Below, one piece after another: positions 53,601-61,463 of a DNA stretch of 64,000 nucleotides (position 1 is its first letter; every line of letters begins with the position of its first letter). The stretch spans positions 2,170,001 through 2,234,000 of the forward strand of contig NZ_CP030082.1 in assembly GCF_006874645.1 (NCBI RefSeq), in the 5' to 3' direction. This DNA comes from Bdellovibrio sp. ZAP7. Its GTDB lineage: Bacteria; Bdellovibrionota; Bdellovibrionia; Bdellovibrionales; Bdellovibrionaceae. The notes beneath the pieces were generated by a model. The model had not been told where the DNA came from, did no database searches, and saw nothing but the letters and a program-made list of their open reading frames with translations. The position numbers were made by a program, and so were the translations under genes.

Positions 53601-54577
53601 AATGCATCCGTTATTGAACTTAATAGCCCATTGCCGTCATAAGAGAATGTCAGCAATGTCGTTCCAAGCAAACCAGATTTTGTATTTACGAGCTTCCCTT
53701 GACTATTGAAAACATAAGCTAAGGAACCATCTTCCTCAGGAACTAAATACTGCCCAGTACTCAAAGACTTTGCTTCAACATTGCGAACACTGCCGTCTGC
53801 TTTATAAATTTTCTTAGCATTTACATCATAATATACAAAATTACTAGGAATCCATCCCCCGAGACCTAAAGACTTCGCTTTAAAAGTTCCCAAAGTGACA
53901 AAAGTTTGCGATGGCACCGTCATCCCTGGCGATACTTGACTAATAACGACCTTGAATGTTTTCGTTCCATTAACTGGATTTCCCGAAATATCCAGACCAT
54001 TCCAATTAAAGCTATAGTTGACGTCACTCCCTGACGGATAAAACGTTTGCGTATCATATGTGCCATCGGTCGATGTTACTGAGACATTCACCTGAGTAAT
54101 GCTCGATGGAAAATCAGAAGCAACGACGGGCGCCGAAATTTTATAATTTGCTCGGTATGCATCAGTCCAATGAGTGAAATAAGCCAAAGAAATATCGGTT
54201 CCTACAATTGGAATGTCTTCTCCAAGCTGTTGACTTTCTGTGTTAACAACAGACCCGCAGGTCAAAGATGATCTGAGTCGATTTGTCTCCTCAAATTTCA
54301 CACGCAGACTTGGACATACATAGAGACTCCAATAACTACCCGTCTCCTCACCATTTGGATTACAAGCTGTGGTGTTACATCCAGAAATCATATTGCTGGG
54401 ATCGTGACCTTCAATAAAGTCAGGTCCTACGTAGAATGTTGCACAAGGCTGAGACGCAAGACAACTATCTTTGGATGCATTCAAACCGTTCAACAAATCT
54501 TCGTCACAACCAGCATGCGCAGATTTCACTGCGGTCATCGTTAAAATAAATATAATCAAAACAAAAACCATTTTCAT
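50687..54577 (-). CDS. Rhs2: Sec-exported Rhs protein with RNase-like tip
   Basis: 1,296 residues; ATG at 54577 with AAGGAAG upstream and a signal peptide ending SAHA. The N-terminal motif LGEDIPIVGTDISLAYF, an Ig-like region, YD repeats and the core box [39 protein letters not shown] follow. A linker LRIPDAGGGGGAPIGGAKPG (close to that of Rhs3) leads to the tip: SGYTKHGINTAISRADGGSM, then SPRAILNTVKS and TVVLNSSGKVITV. The tip order HG, R-D-G-G, I-L, VVLN..GKVIT resembles a widespread toxin domain thought to be a BECR-type RNase; that name is by pattern only. Confidence 0.9.
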   Translation of the reverse strand: MKMVFVLIIFILTMTAVKSAHAGCDEDLLNGLNASKDSCLASQPCATFYVGPDFIEGHDPSNMISGCNTTACNPNGEETGSYWSLYVCPSLRVKFEETNRLRSSLTCGSVVNTESQQLGEDIPIVGTDISLAYFTHWTDAYRANYKISAPVVASDFPSSITQVNVSVTSTDGTYDTQTFYPSGSDVNYSFNWNGLDISGNPVNGTKTFKVVISQVSPGMTVPSQTFVTLGTFKAKSLGLGGWIPSNFVYYDVNAKKIYKADGSVRNVEAKSLSTGQYLVPEEDGSLAYVFNSQGKLVNTKSGLLGTTLLTFSYDGNGLLSSITDAFARVVTFTRDGSGNLTSIVAPKGQTSTVSLNTNGFLTGVTNPNSETYQMSYSGTSGLLVTFQKPGLQTNTFTYDLDGYLTQDSHSGGYFFDLIKGINPPYAQVSVTTGLGRTNVYTLNGTGSSANTYHSYPSGVQSSIGYSIDPYQLYETVYEDGVTVNTTSYRNERYSNGAYYQASKYFTYASASYTINTTHNFTLLDPDDPFSISALAYQSTKDSLVVNSVFNPATKEWTNSTSMGKTNKVGLDSYERIISQKQGNLNSTTFTYTGANLTQINQGTRQTQFAYDATTGFLSSVTNPFSQTTIFGYDAAGRLTSQVLPDLRVIGYSYDSNGNLSSITPPGRPAHNFGFNSSELINSYEPPTLSGVSVVNTTYAYNADKQLTSITRPDGAVINFYYNPTTGVLETYDTPAGVYSQSMDYSTGLPSSITTAAGISTSITYIQTSLGDTSIYSSTGSLLGSYSQSMASTGLIQTDTVTNPTGTTSAINYLYDNDEYLKKAGDVSLTYNTPNGQLTGTTMGTGATGFTDSYTYNTYGEVTGYQAKRGTTIIYDLTLTRDGMGRISGKSQTMNSTTNAYVYNFDSSGRLDQVTKNSVVASNYGYDSNSNRTSGNVGAQATTATYDDQDRLLTYNTLSFTYNANGDLLTKTNSTTSQTTQYTYDVFGNLTKVILPGGTPTTITYEIDGLNRRIGKKVGSAVQRRFVYMDQYRIAAELNSAGTITKRFIYGSKSNIPDYMIASGVKYRIISDQLGSPRLVVKQSDGTITQRMDHDEFGRVIEDTNPGFTPFGFAGGLYDYQTGIVRFGARDYDPEIGRWTAKDPIDFDGGDANLYGYVENEPVNWIDINGASKSRALRIPDAGGGGGAPIGGAKPGPAPRVPPSQPVAPKAPVTGETCPISGYTKHGINTAISRADGGSMSPRAILNTVKSPTSTSPNPGGGIVYNGPSGTVVLNSSGKVITVIPSGSGSFRGSPGN
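51145..52070 (-). repeat. Rhs core repeat, copy in Rhs2
   Basis: Matches the Rhs1 copy almost residue for residue (NTYGEVTGYQAKRG, NAYVYNFDSSGRLDQVTKN) and less closely Rhs3/Rhs4. Boundaries are approximate. Confidence 0.8.
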
Positions 54578-54605
54578 GGAAACTTCCTTGTAAACAATAA
54601 TCTAT

Positions 54606-54624
54606 ACCGTAAACAATTTACGGT
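54606..54624. promoter_or_regulatory. Perfect dyad 29 bases upstream of Rhs2
   Basis: ACCGTAAA-CAA-TTTACGGT, an 8+3+8 inverted repeat just before the Rhs2 ribosome binding site. It could be an operator or a leader hairpin. The rest of 54625-54858 is A+T-rich and holds nothing else I can name. Confidence 0.55.
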
Positions 54625-54858
54625 CTATTCAAAGATCCCGATAGGCTAGATTCTTATTAAGATACTTATAACAATATTTATGACTATTGATTGATCACGA
54701 AAGTCTTGGTTAAGAACTGGTGAAGGCACTATTCCCTAAGCAAGAATTCATCCAACGAGAACACTAGAAACGAACTTAATTTTGCCAATGGGTATAAGCG
54801 ATAAACCGAAAAACATCCTAATCGTACTTATTCAGAAGACAGTCACCAAGATCAGAAC

Positions 54859-55017
54859 CTATCCGATGGTGATTCCGAGCCCAACAGTCGCAACGCCAAT
54901 TGGAAGAAAATCGGTTTGGGCTGATACGCCCATTTCAACAGCATCGGGAGCAAGAGCTGCGCCTGCAAATAAGAATGTTAGAAATGTTAAAATATATAAA
55001 AAAAAGACATGCTTCAT
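54859..55017 (-). pseudogene. Shortened copy of the VirB2-like gene before Rhs2
   Basis: 52 codons: signal peptide (MKHVFFLYILTFLTFLFAGAALA), then PDAVEMGVSAQTDFLPIGVATVGLGITIG and a stop. It matches the intact 88-residue protein at 50016-50282 (ALA-DAVEMGVSAQ, IGVATVG) but ends inside the first membrane helix, so the second helix is lost. It may be dead, or a short membrane peptide. It keeps its own upstream hairpin. Confidence 0.65.
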
Positions 55018-55045
55018 AAAGTACCTTTGGTAGTTAAGGTTCTTT
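55018..55045 (-). promoter_or_regulatory. Hairpin at the start of the shortened VirB2-like gene
   Basis: On the minus strand AAAGAACCTT, an 8-nt loop, then AAGGTACTTT directly followed by ATG: 9 of 10 pairs. Same place and stem length as at 50284-50309 but with different bases, so pairing is kept while sequence changes. Confidence 0.6.
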
Positions 55046-55115
55046 GCGATTCCTAGTGAGCCAAGTCGGCGGGTTTGTGTATACACCAGAGCCGCCTGAC
55101 GAATCTAAATACATG

Positions 55116-55424
55116 CTAATTTTTTTTACTAAACCAAATTTCATCTTCGGGATTGGGAACTCTATCAAGGACCGACCAATATTGATCAATTTTAGTCACT
55201 ATTTCAAGTGAACTTCCAGTCCAAGGAGTAAAACTCTCCCCGTCTAATTCGCCAACTTGAATAAGATCGCTGCTCAATAAGCAAGTCACAGCATCCAAAA
55301 CCGCAGGTTTAACTTGGCTATCTTTATAACCACAGTTTTCCGCAACACCACACAAAACCCATAATTGAACCCAGTCCTCTTCGAGGAAACCAAGAATCTC
55401 ACGCTCAAATTTTTTATCTATCAT
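55116..55424 (-). CDS. Probable immunity protein for Rhs3
   Basis: 102 residues from the ATG at 55424, with GGAG 6 nt upstream, beginning 12 bases after the Rhs3 stop. The plan FLEEDWVQLWVLCGVAENCG, LLSSDLIQVGELDGESFTPW, then IDQYWSVLDRVPNPEDEIWFS is that of a small immunity family: a helical start, an LI.VG.L strand and a W..L.R.PN..D..WF end. It is cytosolic by sequence. After its stop a 25-codon frame (55039-55113) runs to the next hairpin; I do not call it. Confidence 0.78.
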   Translation of the reverse strand: MIDKKFEREILGFLEEDWVQLWVLCGVAENCGYKDSQVKPAVLDAVTCLLSSDLIQVGELDGESFTPWTGSSLEIVTKIDQYWSVLDRVPNPEDEIWFSKKN

Positions 55425-55436
55425 CTCAAGCTCCAA

Positions 55437-58400
55437 TTATTTTGAATCTGTAAACTTTAATTTAATTTGCTGCGTTCCAATGTGGATATCAATTGTTGGT
55501 GGTCCTTTGTTGGACGATACCGGTCGATACTGCAAAAAGGTTCCGTCGGGATAGACTACTGCTCTACCATTCTTGTTAGCAAGAGGTTTCCCACCTTTAC
55601 ATAGACGCTTAAACAATTCTACTGCGGCATCTTTGCCTCCATTAAGCAGTCGAATTAAGTTTGAGTTCTTACTTGCTTCCCCAATAAGCTTACCGTCTGG
55701 CTTTATGATTTTTGTAATTCTAGGAGTTGCTCCGGAAATCGGAGCACCGCCGCCGCCGCCCCCATCAGGAATTCTGAGCGATCTTGACCGATTAGCTCCA
55801 TTAATGTCTATCCAGTTAACAGGCTCATTCTCAACATATCCGTATAAATTATTGTCTTCTCCTTCGAAATCAATCGGATCTTTCGCCGTCCATCTTCCAA
55901 CTTCCGGGTCGTAGTCGCGGGCGCCGAACCTCACCAATCCAGTTTGATTATCATACAGCCCCCCAGCGAATCCGAATGGCAAATATCCGGGATTAGTATC
56001 TTCTGTAACTCGGCCGAACTCATCATGGTTCATCCGCTGTGTGATCGTACCATCAGATTGCTTCACCACCAGCCTTGGCGAACCCAATTGATCTGAAATG
56101 ATTCTGTATTTTACACCGGATGCGATCATGTAGTCTGGAATATTTTCTTTTGATCCATACACGAATCTCTTCGTGATCGTACCACTGGCATTCAGCTCAG
56201 CTGCGATTCTATACTGATCCATGTAGACCCAACGTTTTTGAAGGATGTTATTAACTTTCATTCCTACACGGCGATTGAGTACGTCAATCTCATACGAAAT
56301 CGTAGTCGCTCCCCCTGGTAGAACGACCTGAGTTAGATTACCAAACACGTCGTAAGTATATTGAGTTGTGGTGTTCGTAACATTATTGGTTTTAGTTAAT
56401 AGGTCACCATTTGCGTCATACGTAAATGTAAGAGAATTATACGCCGTCAATCTATCTTGATCATCGTAGGAGGCAGTTGTCGTTTGCGCTCCGACGTTTC
56501 CTGCATTTCTATTAGAATTCGAATCGTAACCGTAATTTGCAATCACCGCTGCATTCTTAGTCACCTGCTGCAGTCTTCCGGACAGGTCAAATACATAAGA
56601 ATATGCATCCGTAGTGCTATTCATTGTTTGAGTTTTAGTATCAATACGACCAAGAGCATCCCTGGTTAGAGTCATCGTATAGATAGTTGTTGAACCACGC
56701 TTAACCGTATAGCCAGTGACTTCTCCAAAAGTGTTATAAGTATACGTATCTGTGAAACCAGTTGTTGAGCTTGTCCCCATCTTAACAGTCGTAAGCTGAC
56801 CGTTGGGAGTGTTATAGCTCAAAATCATGTCACCAGCATTAGTCAGATCCTGATCGCTATTGAAAGTATAAGAAATTGAAGACTGAGTCCCGCTAGGGTT
56901 TTCTACGACATCGCCCAAAAGGACACCGTCATACTGGTAGTTTTTTCTATAAGCATAAATTTGGCCGTAAGAGGCATTTCGATATTGATTATAGACAATC
57001 TCGTCACCAGCCCATTCAATGTAGTTATTGCTTCCATTAGGCATGATAATTGTCTTCGGCTTGTCGGAAGTTGTCCACCTCTCAACGGTGTACGAACCGA
57101 GGGGGGTAGAATATCCGGCAAGCACTCCGGTCGTTAAGTCATAGTCATAAGAGATAGTTTGCCCCGTAGGCTTCGTTATTTGCGTGAGTTGTTTATCATT
57201 GTTGTATGTATAAGTAGTATTTACATTTGAAACGCCCGTTAACGACGGTGGTTGATATCCAGATAAAAGTTCATTTGCATTACTGGTGAACTGATGGACA
57301 GGACGTCCAAAAGGCGTAATGCCCGTGACATTACCATTAGAATCTCGTGTATATGCAACAGATCGCAAATCAGGTCCTATTTGACCGATCAATTGACCTG
57401 CGCTGTCATAACTAAACATGGTGGTTTGATTTAAAGGATTAGTTATCGACTCAAGATAGTTTGTCGTCGAATTATATCCAAATGAAGTCGTTCTTGGGCC
57501 TTGAGCAACAGTAGTTAGTTTTTCGTTCGTATACCCATATTGAACTGGGCTTAGATTTCCTTGTTGCTCCGACACTATTCTTTCATAACCATCAATAGTT
57601 GTAGTACTTACTTTTCCGATCCCAGTTGTATTAGTAAATGTTTTTGTAGTAGGATTAAAAGAACTTACAAGTGAATAAGAATTCGGACCATATATTTCAT
57701 CTCTATATGAAACAATTGAAAATGGATCTGATGGATCATTTAAATCAACGAATTTTTGCAAGTAATAACTTACACCACCTCTTACTTCATCACGATAGGT
57801 TACAGAATTTGCGTATGATCTGTCGACAAATCTTGGATCAGGATTCGTAGAGATAGCAGAAGTAATCCCCCGATCTAAAGTTTCAATCGCCTTATTCAAA
57901 CCATATGTAGTTTTCGTCTGACTTCCACTTGGGTAAGTAGTTGTAACGACGCCGGTTCCATCATTTTCGATACTTCCGGAGTAATTCGTCTTCCGAGACA
58001 TCGGTGTGGACATAGACGCATTGATATTTGATTGGCCATCAATTTCCTTAAAGAGATTGTAAAAAAAACCTCCAGAGTGCGAGTCTTGAGTCAAATTTCC
58101 CAACCAGTCATAAGCAAATGAGCTTACTTGCCCTCCAGGTTTAGTAAACGAACTCAAAGCACCTTTAGTACCATAGTATGTAAATGAATATATTTGATTT
58201 TTTGGATCTGTAATAGAGGACAAATAGCCATTCACGTCAGTCGTTACTGTTGTTACTTTACCATTCGGTGCAGTTATAGAAATAAATTTTCCATTGGCGT
58301 CTCTATTGAACAGGGTTATCTTTCCAAACGGCTCAACAATTGAAATAAGATACCCTGAAGAGTTGTAATTGTACGTAACAAGTGTCGCACCGAGGAGTCC

Positions 58401-59345
58401 GCTTTTAATTTCAATGATTCTTCCTACCGAGTCGAAATATAAAACTGAGGACGCATCATCGATTGCGACATAATACCCACCTGAAGGGATCTGGGTAGCT
58501 TTTACCTTCTCAGTCTGTCCATTACCTTTATACAATGATTTACTGTGAATATCATAAAAGTAGTAGTTGCTCGGTAGCCACCCACCCATTCCTAAGTAAA
58601 TGGCCTTGAGGCTTCCGACTGTGATTTCTGATTCAATCTCAATGGGTCCTGACGTAGTTTGAAATGTAGTTGTAACCTTTGCAGGTACAGTTCCCAACGT
58701 TGTATTTCCGTTTTGATCAAGCCCATCCCAGCCATAACTATATTCATCTGTTGAAATATTACTAGCAGAAGACTTAACACTTCCAAACATGGAAATTTTT
58801 CCGTCGTAAGTGACCGGCACAGCATAGTTGTATTGGCCAAGCCTAGCAGAAATTAATCTAAATCCAGCCATATAGTCACCGTATCGACCCTCAACCCAAG
58901 TCGAGAAGTAATTCATCGAGAAGTTTGTATCCACTATTGGGACAGACTCTCCCAACACACCTGACTCTGGATTAATAATTGATCCACAAACATTGGTTGG
59001 TTGGTCCATATTTTTAGTTAATGTCCCGGGCTCTACTCCTTGCATCGAAGGGCACTTGGTGACGTACGCAGGAGAAGAAACTTGTAGCCACTCTTCTCCC
59101 GTGCAGAGGACATAAAAACACTGCATCTCAATATAAGTAGGAAAATCGAATTTCTTAATAACGGTCCCGCCAATGCCGCTAATCGCACAGTTATGTCCTG
59201 CACCTACGTCATTACAGAATGATGTAAATGAAGACATTTGAGCAATGAGCGACGTTTCGCACTCTTGATCTTCGGCAAATCCAATTGAGACGATAAAAAT
59301 AGATATAAATGACGTAACAACAGCTTTGAACAAACAAGAATGCAC
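55437..59345 (-). CDS. Rhs3: Sec-exported Rhs protein with nuclease-like tip
   Basis: 1,302 residues from a GTG at 59345, fixed by GGAGG 5 nt upstream. A signal peptide (CLFKAVVTSFISIFIVSIGFA) precedes a cysteine-bearing N-terminus. LGESVPIVDTNFSMNYFSTW, an Ig-like part, YD repeats and the core box [39 protein letters not shown] follow. The linker LRIPDGGGGGGAPISGATP nearly equals that of Rhs2. The tip ends KNGRAVVYPDGTFLQYRPVS, then SNKGPPTIDIHI; the YRP-S-(x)3-PPTIDI pattern is familiar from polymorphic toxins, probably an RNase, by pattern only. Confidence 0.9.
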   Translation of the reverse strand: MHSCLFKAVVTSFISIFIVSIGFAEDQECETSLIAQMSSFTSFCNDVGAGHNCAISGIGGTVIKKFDFPTYIEMQCFYVLCTGEEWLQVSSPAYVTKCPSMQGVEPGTLTKNMDQPTNVCGSIINPESGVLGESVPIVDTNFSMNYFSTWVEGRYGDYMAGFRLISARLGQYNYAVPVTYDGKISMFGSVKSSASNISTDEYSYGWDGLDQNGNTTLGTVPAKVTTTFQTTSGPIEIESEITVGSLKAIYLGMGGWLPSNYYFYDIHSKSLYKGNGQTEKVKATQIPSGGYYVAIDDASSVLYFDSVGRIIEIKSGLLGATLVTYNYNSSGYLISIVEPFGKITLFNRDANGKFISITAPNGKVTTVTTDVNGYLSSITDPKNQIYSFTYYGTKGALSSFTKPGGQVSSFAYDWLGNLTQDSHSGGFFYNLFKEIDGQSNINASMSTPMSRKTNYSGSIENDGTGVVTTTYPSGSQTKTTYGLNKAIETLDRGITSAISTNPDPRFVDRSYANSVTYRDEVRGGVSYYLQKFVDLNDPSDPFSIVSYRDEIYGPNSYSLVSSFNPTTKTFTNTTGIGKVSTTTIDGYERIVSEQQGNLSPVQYGYTNEKLTTVAQGPRTTSFGYNSTTNYLESITNPLNQTTMFSYDSAGQLIGQIGPDLRSVAYTRDSNGNVTGITPFGRPVHQFTSNANELLSGYQPPSLTGVSNVNTTYTYNNDKQLTQITKPTGQTISYDYDLTTGVLAGYSTPLGSYTVERWTTSDKPKTIIMPNGSNNYIEWAGDEIVYNQYRNASYGQIYAYRKNYQYDGVLLGDVVENPSGTQSSISYTFNSDQDLTNAGDMILSYNTPNGQLTTVKMGTSSTTGFTDTYTYNTFGEVTGYTVKRGSTTIYTMTLTRDALGRIDTKTQTMNSTTDAYSYVFDLSGRLQQVTKNAAVIANYGYDSNSNRNAGNVGAQTTTASYDDQDRLTAYNSLTFTYDANGDLLTKTNNVTNTTTQYTYDVFGNLTQVVLPGGATTISYEIDVLNRRVGMKVNNILQKRWVYMDQYRIAAELNASGTITKRFVYGSKENIPDYMIASGVKYRIISDQLGSPRLVVKQSDGTITQRMNHDEFGRVTEDTNPGYLPFGFAGGLYDNQTGLVRFGARDYDPEVGRWTAKDPIDFEGEDNNLYGYVENEPVNWIDINGANRSRSLRIPDGGGGGGAPISGATPRITKIIKPDGKLIGEASKNSNLIRLLNGGKDAAVELFKRLCKGGKPLANKNGRAVVYPDGTFLQYRPVSSNKGPPTIDIHIGTQQIKLKFTDSK
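55870..56800 (-). repeat. Rhs core repeat, copy in Rhs3
   Basis: Nearly identical to the Rhs4 copy (NTFGEVTGYTVKRG, YVFDLSGRLQQVTKN) and distinct from the Rhs1/Rhs2 version. Boundaries are approximate. Confidence 0.8.
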
Positions 59346-59745
59346 GAGTCCTCCGGACCATTAGAAAGTAATGACCCTGACTTCTCGACATGCGCTGATG
59401 GCTTCTTAAGCACTAAATAGTCTGGTATTTAGAATATTTTGTTTCACAGAAAGACAAAGAATGGCGTGGAGAACCTTGTAATCAAGAACCCAACAAAATG
59501 CCTCAAGATTTGTGGATATCCTTGAAGACGAGTTGTAATTCTATCTTTAATCGGAAGTGAGTTCCAATGCACCAAATCCCATCTGATTCGCGGAAGCCAA
59601 ATTAGTACCGACATATCGTCCGGCATTTTTTTAAAAAGACAATTTCATCAAAAAATACATTTCGGTATATTTTCGATCATAAAACAGAATACACTAAACG
59701 TAATCCTCTGCCGAAAGACTTTCAGATACCTTAGATTGAAATATA
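59346..59745. other. Intergenic, 400 bases, upstream of Rhs3
   Basis: No gene supported. No copy of the VirB2-like gene or its hairpin is seen here, unlike upstream of Rhs1 and Rhs2. A 26-codon minus-strand frame around 59540-59625 (NAGRYVGTNLASANQMGFGA and a few more) could be another protein tail. The part near 59630-59720 is A+T-rich and may carry the Rhs3 promoter. Confidence 0.45.
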
Positions 59746-60150
59746 TCACTTCAAAAGATCGATCCGAACCTCATGCGCAATAACGAATACTTCACAACCG
59801 ACTGAAGGAAAAACATTGAAAAGTGAATAATTGGTTTCCTTAATCAACTTCAATAAAACTTTAAACTTCTCATCACCTATTTCAAATGACTTTCGGGCTT
59901 CATTTATCACGTCTTCAGGGGCATCGTCGTTGAAATATTGGACATTCAGAATAACATTCTGAGTTTGAAATCCAAAGCATGACATCTCCACGACATCCAG
60001 GAAAATTAATTTAAAGTTTACGTCAGAAGAAGAAATGCAAGTCAAAATGAGGTTTTTATCTTTAAACCGATTATATTCAACTCCAACAATCTCAGCGTCA
60101 TGCAAGTATGAATGTATTACGATGTTGTCTTCAAGTTTGATTTCATTCAC
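59746..60150 (-). CDS. Probable immunity protein of the orphan Rhs cassette
   Basis: 134 residues from a GTG at 60150 that overlaps the toxin frame's TGA (GTGA) and has GGAG 7 nt upstream; an ATG at 60156 is too close to that site. SYLHDAEIVGVEYNRFKDKNLILTC has the HDAxIxxxEY motif then strands, as in small toxin-linked immunity proteins. It has one long acidic helix (DDAPEDVINEARKSFEIGDEK). Coupled translation with the toxin tail supports the pairing. Confidence 0.75.
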   Translation of the reverse strand: MNEIKLEDNIVIHSYLHDAEIVGVEYNRFKDKNLILTCISSSDVNFKLIFLDVVEMSCFGFQTQNVILNVQYFNDDAPEDVINEARKSFEIGDEKFKVLLKLIKETNYSLFNVFPSVGCEVFVIAHEVRIDLLK

Positions 60151-60758
60151 GGACATTCTCCTTTATTAGGTGGGCGAGGCTTTCCTCTTTCATCCGGGCC
60201 CCAATCGTGGACATGTGGCTTTCCTTGGCCATGATCGTGTCCATAATCAATATCCTTTATAGGGCACCTTTGTCATCATAGAATCGCTCCTGCCACTTCT
60301 TGCTTGGATCCTTGCTATCTGGGATTACTAGTGAATCATTAGGAGGTCCGTTCTCTTTCGGAAGTTTTCGGCTTTCAACATAGTAGTCTATCGCCTTAGA
60401 GATTCCGTATCCAACAACAACAGCAGATGCCGCAGATGCAACAAATGCAGCCCCAGCTATAACCGTCAGCGCTGAAACAATTGCAGCACCCGTCGTAATT
60501 ACAATCGCGAGGGTTTCATCACTACCTCTCATATCGAAGTAGTTTATCGGATCAGAATGAACACAAGCATATAGATTTACATCTCCGCCCCTAAATCTAA
60601 TAGGATCTTTCGCAGTCCATCTTCCAATTTCAGGATCATAATCACGCGAACTAAATCTCAGCAGACCCGTTTGACTATCATACAGCCCGCCAGCAGAACC
60701 GAACGAAGTAAATCCTGGGTTTGTATCTTCGATCACACGACCAAATTCATCATGATCC
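60147..60758 (-). pseudogene. Orphan Rhs C-terminal cassette with a frameshift
   Basis: Begins abruptly inside the Rhs core (GTGATCGAAGATACAAACCC region) and runs through the core box [26 protein letters not shown] to a distinct tip with an Ala/Val membrane-like stretch ([21 protein letters not shown]). The first frame stops at 60257 after RFYDDKGAL. The adjoining frame continues KDIDYGHDHGQGKPHVHDW, then GPDERGKPRPPNKGECP, to 60147. CCTATAAAGG at the break suggests a TA insertion. The His-rich end is a known style of Rhs toxin tip. Confidence 0.75.
60590..60758 (-). repeat. Partial Rhs core repeat in the orphan cassette
   Basis: Only the last part of the core ([13 protein letters not shown] to GRWTAKDPI) is present, with more changes than in the full genes ([20 protein letters not shown]). 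It is the recombination target that an orphan cassette would need. Confidence 0.7.
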
Positions 60759-60858
60759 CTTCGCGCACATCGCGCAGGATACGGAAAGCCGCATGGCTTG
60801 GGAGTTCAACTATGCCGAAACCTTCGCCCACATTTTTCAACGAAATAATGTCAAATAG
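60757..60858 (+). pseudogene. 3' fragment of an unrelated plus-strand gene at the Rhs breakpoint
   Basis: An open frame ending in TAG at 60858 with higher G+C than its surroundings, reading [20 protein letters not shown], then ETFAHIFQRNNVK. It looks like the end of a normal chromosomal protein. It joins the orphan Rhs core exactly where Rhs homology stops. The source gene is not recognised. The remaining 60859-60971 is A+T-rich with no gene. Confidence 0.5.
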
Positions 60859-60971
60859 AGAAGCTTCGAATTAATAATCAAAATAAAAAAGAGATGCCGA
60901 GGCATCTCTCAAATTCAAATTAATGTTTAGATTATTGTAACGGAATAAAATATTAAGACTATTTGTACTTC

Positions 60972-61202
60972 CTAAGAAGCGGATAGAGCGACAGCAACTT
61001 TGCACGCTTTTCCTTCTAAAACTTTTTCCTCCACTCTAACAAATGATCCCGGAGAAAACTCCCACTCTTCTTCGTTTGAAAAGTTACCTTCTCGTTCCGT
61101 TAGGATTTGATACTCAAATTCATTTGCGCATTGTTTTGCTTTTACAGGACGCCAAACATCCAAGTCTTCATCAAGCAACTTTATATAAATAGTTTCAATC
61201 AT
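60972..61202 (-). CDS. Probable immunity protein for a lost toxin
   Basis: 76 residues from the ATG at 61202, with GAGGAG upstream; an in-frame GTG lies at 61235. It is acidic, with a beta-rich pattern (TIYIKLLDEDLDVWRPVKA, YQILTEREGN, WEFSPGSFVRVEEK) typical of a small barrel. It starts 26 bases after the stop of a toxin-tail remnant. No signal or membrane segment. I recognise no named family. Confidence 0.7.
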   Translation of the reverse strand: MIETIYIKLLDEDLDVWRPVKAKQCANEFEYQILTEREGNFSNEEEWEFSPGSFVRVEEKVLEGKACKVAVALSAS

Positions 61203-61228
61203 AAACTCCTCAATATTTAAATCCTTTA

Positions 61229-61306
61229 CTACCAATATGGAAATCTGTGCGCCTTAGCGTAGATAACAACAGATTGCCCAGTTCCAGGATGTACATGAAA
61301 ATAATA
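61229..61306 (-). pseudogene. C-terminal toxin tail fused to a VirB2-like gene start
   Basis: A frame without start codon, reading YYFHVHPGTGQSVVIYAKAH, then RFPYW and TAG. The His/Pro start and aromatic end look like the last strand pair of a secreted toxin tip. Immediately upstream the bases are those of the VirB2-like gene's first ten codons, in another frame, so a deletion or exchange joined the two. The immunity-like gene follows. Confidence 0.55.
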
Positions 61307-61352
61307 GGACAATGAATGATTTCATTAAGCACCCTCCGCGATAAGGGTGCTT
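61307..61352 (-). promoter_or_regulatory. Third hairpin plus truncated start of the VirB2-like gene
   Basis: AAGCACCCT, an 8-nt loop and AGGGTGCTT (61327-61352) precede ATG (61325) and about 18 further bases of the VirB2-like gene before the break. The stem is almost identical to that at 50284-50309. 61353-61463 holds no gene. Confidence 0.6.
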
Positions 61353-61463
61353 TGCAAAAAAATTAAAAGGTAAAAAGTGGAATCAGGATCAGCTCTATAT
61401 TTCGGAAAAGAATCTGACCGGCAGTCTAGTACAATTCAAAATTAATACAACCGCTGAAACTTC

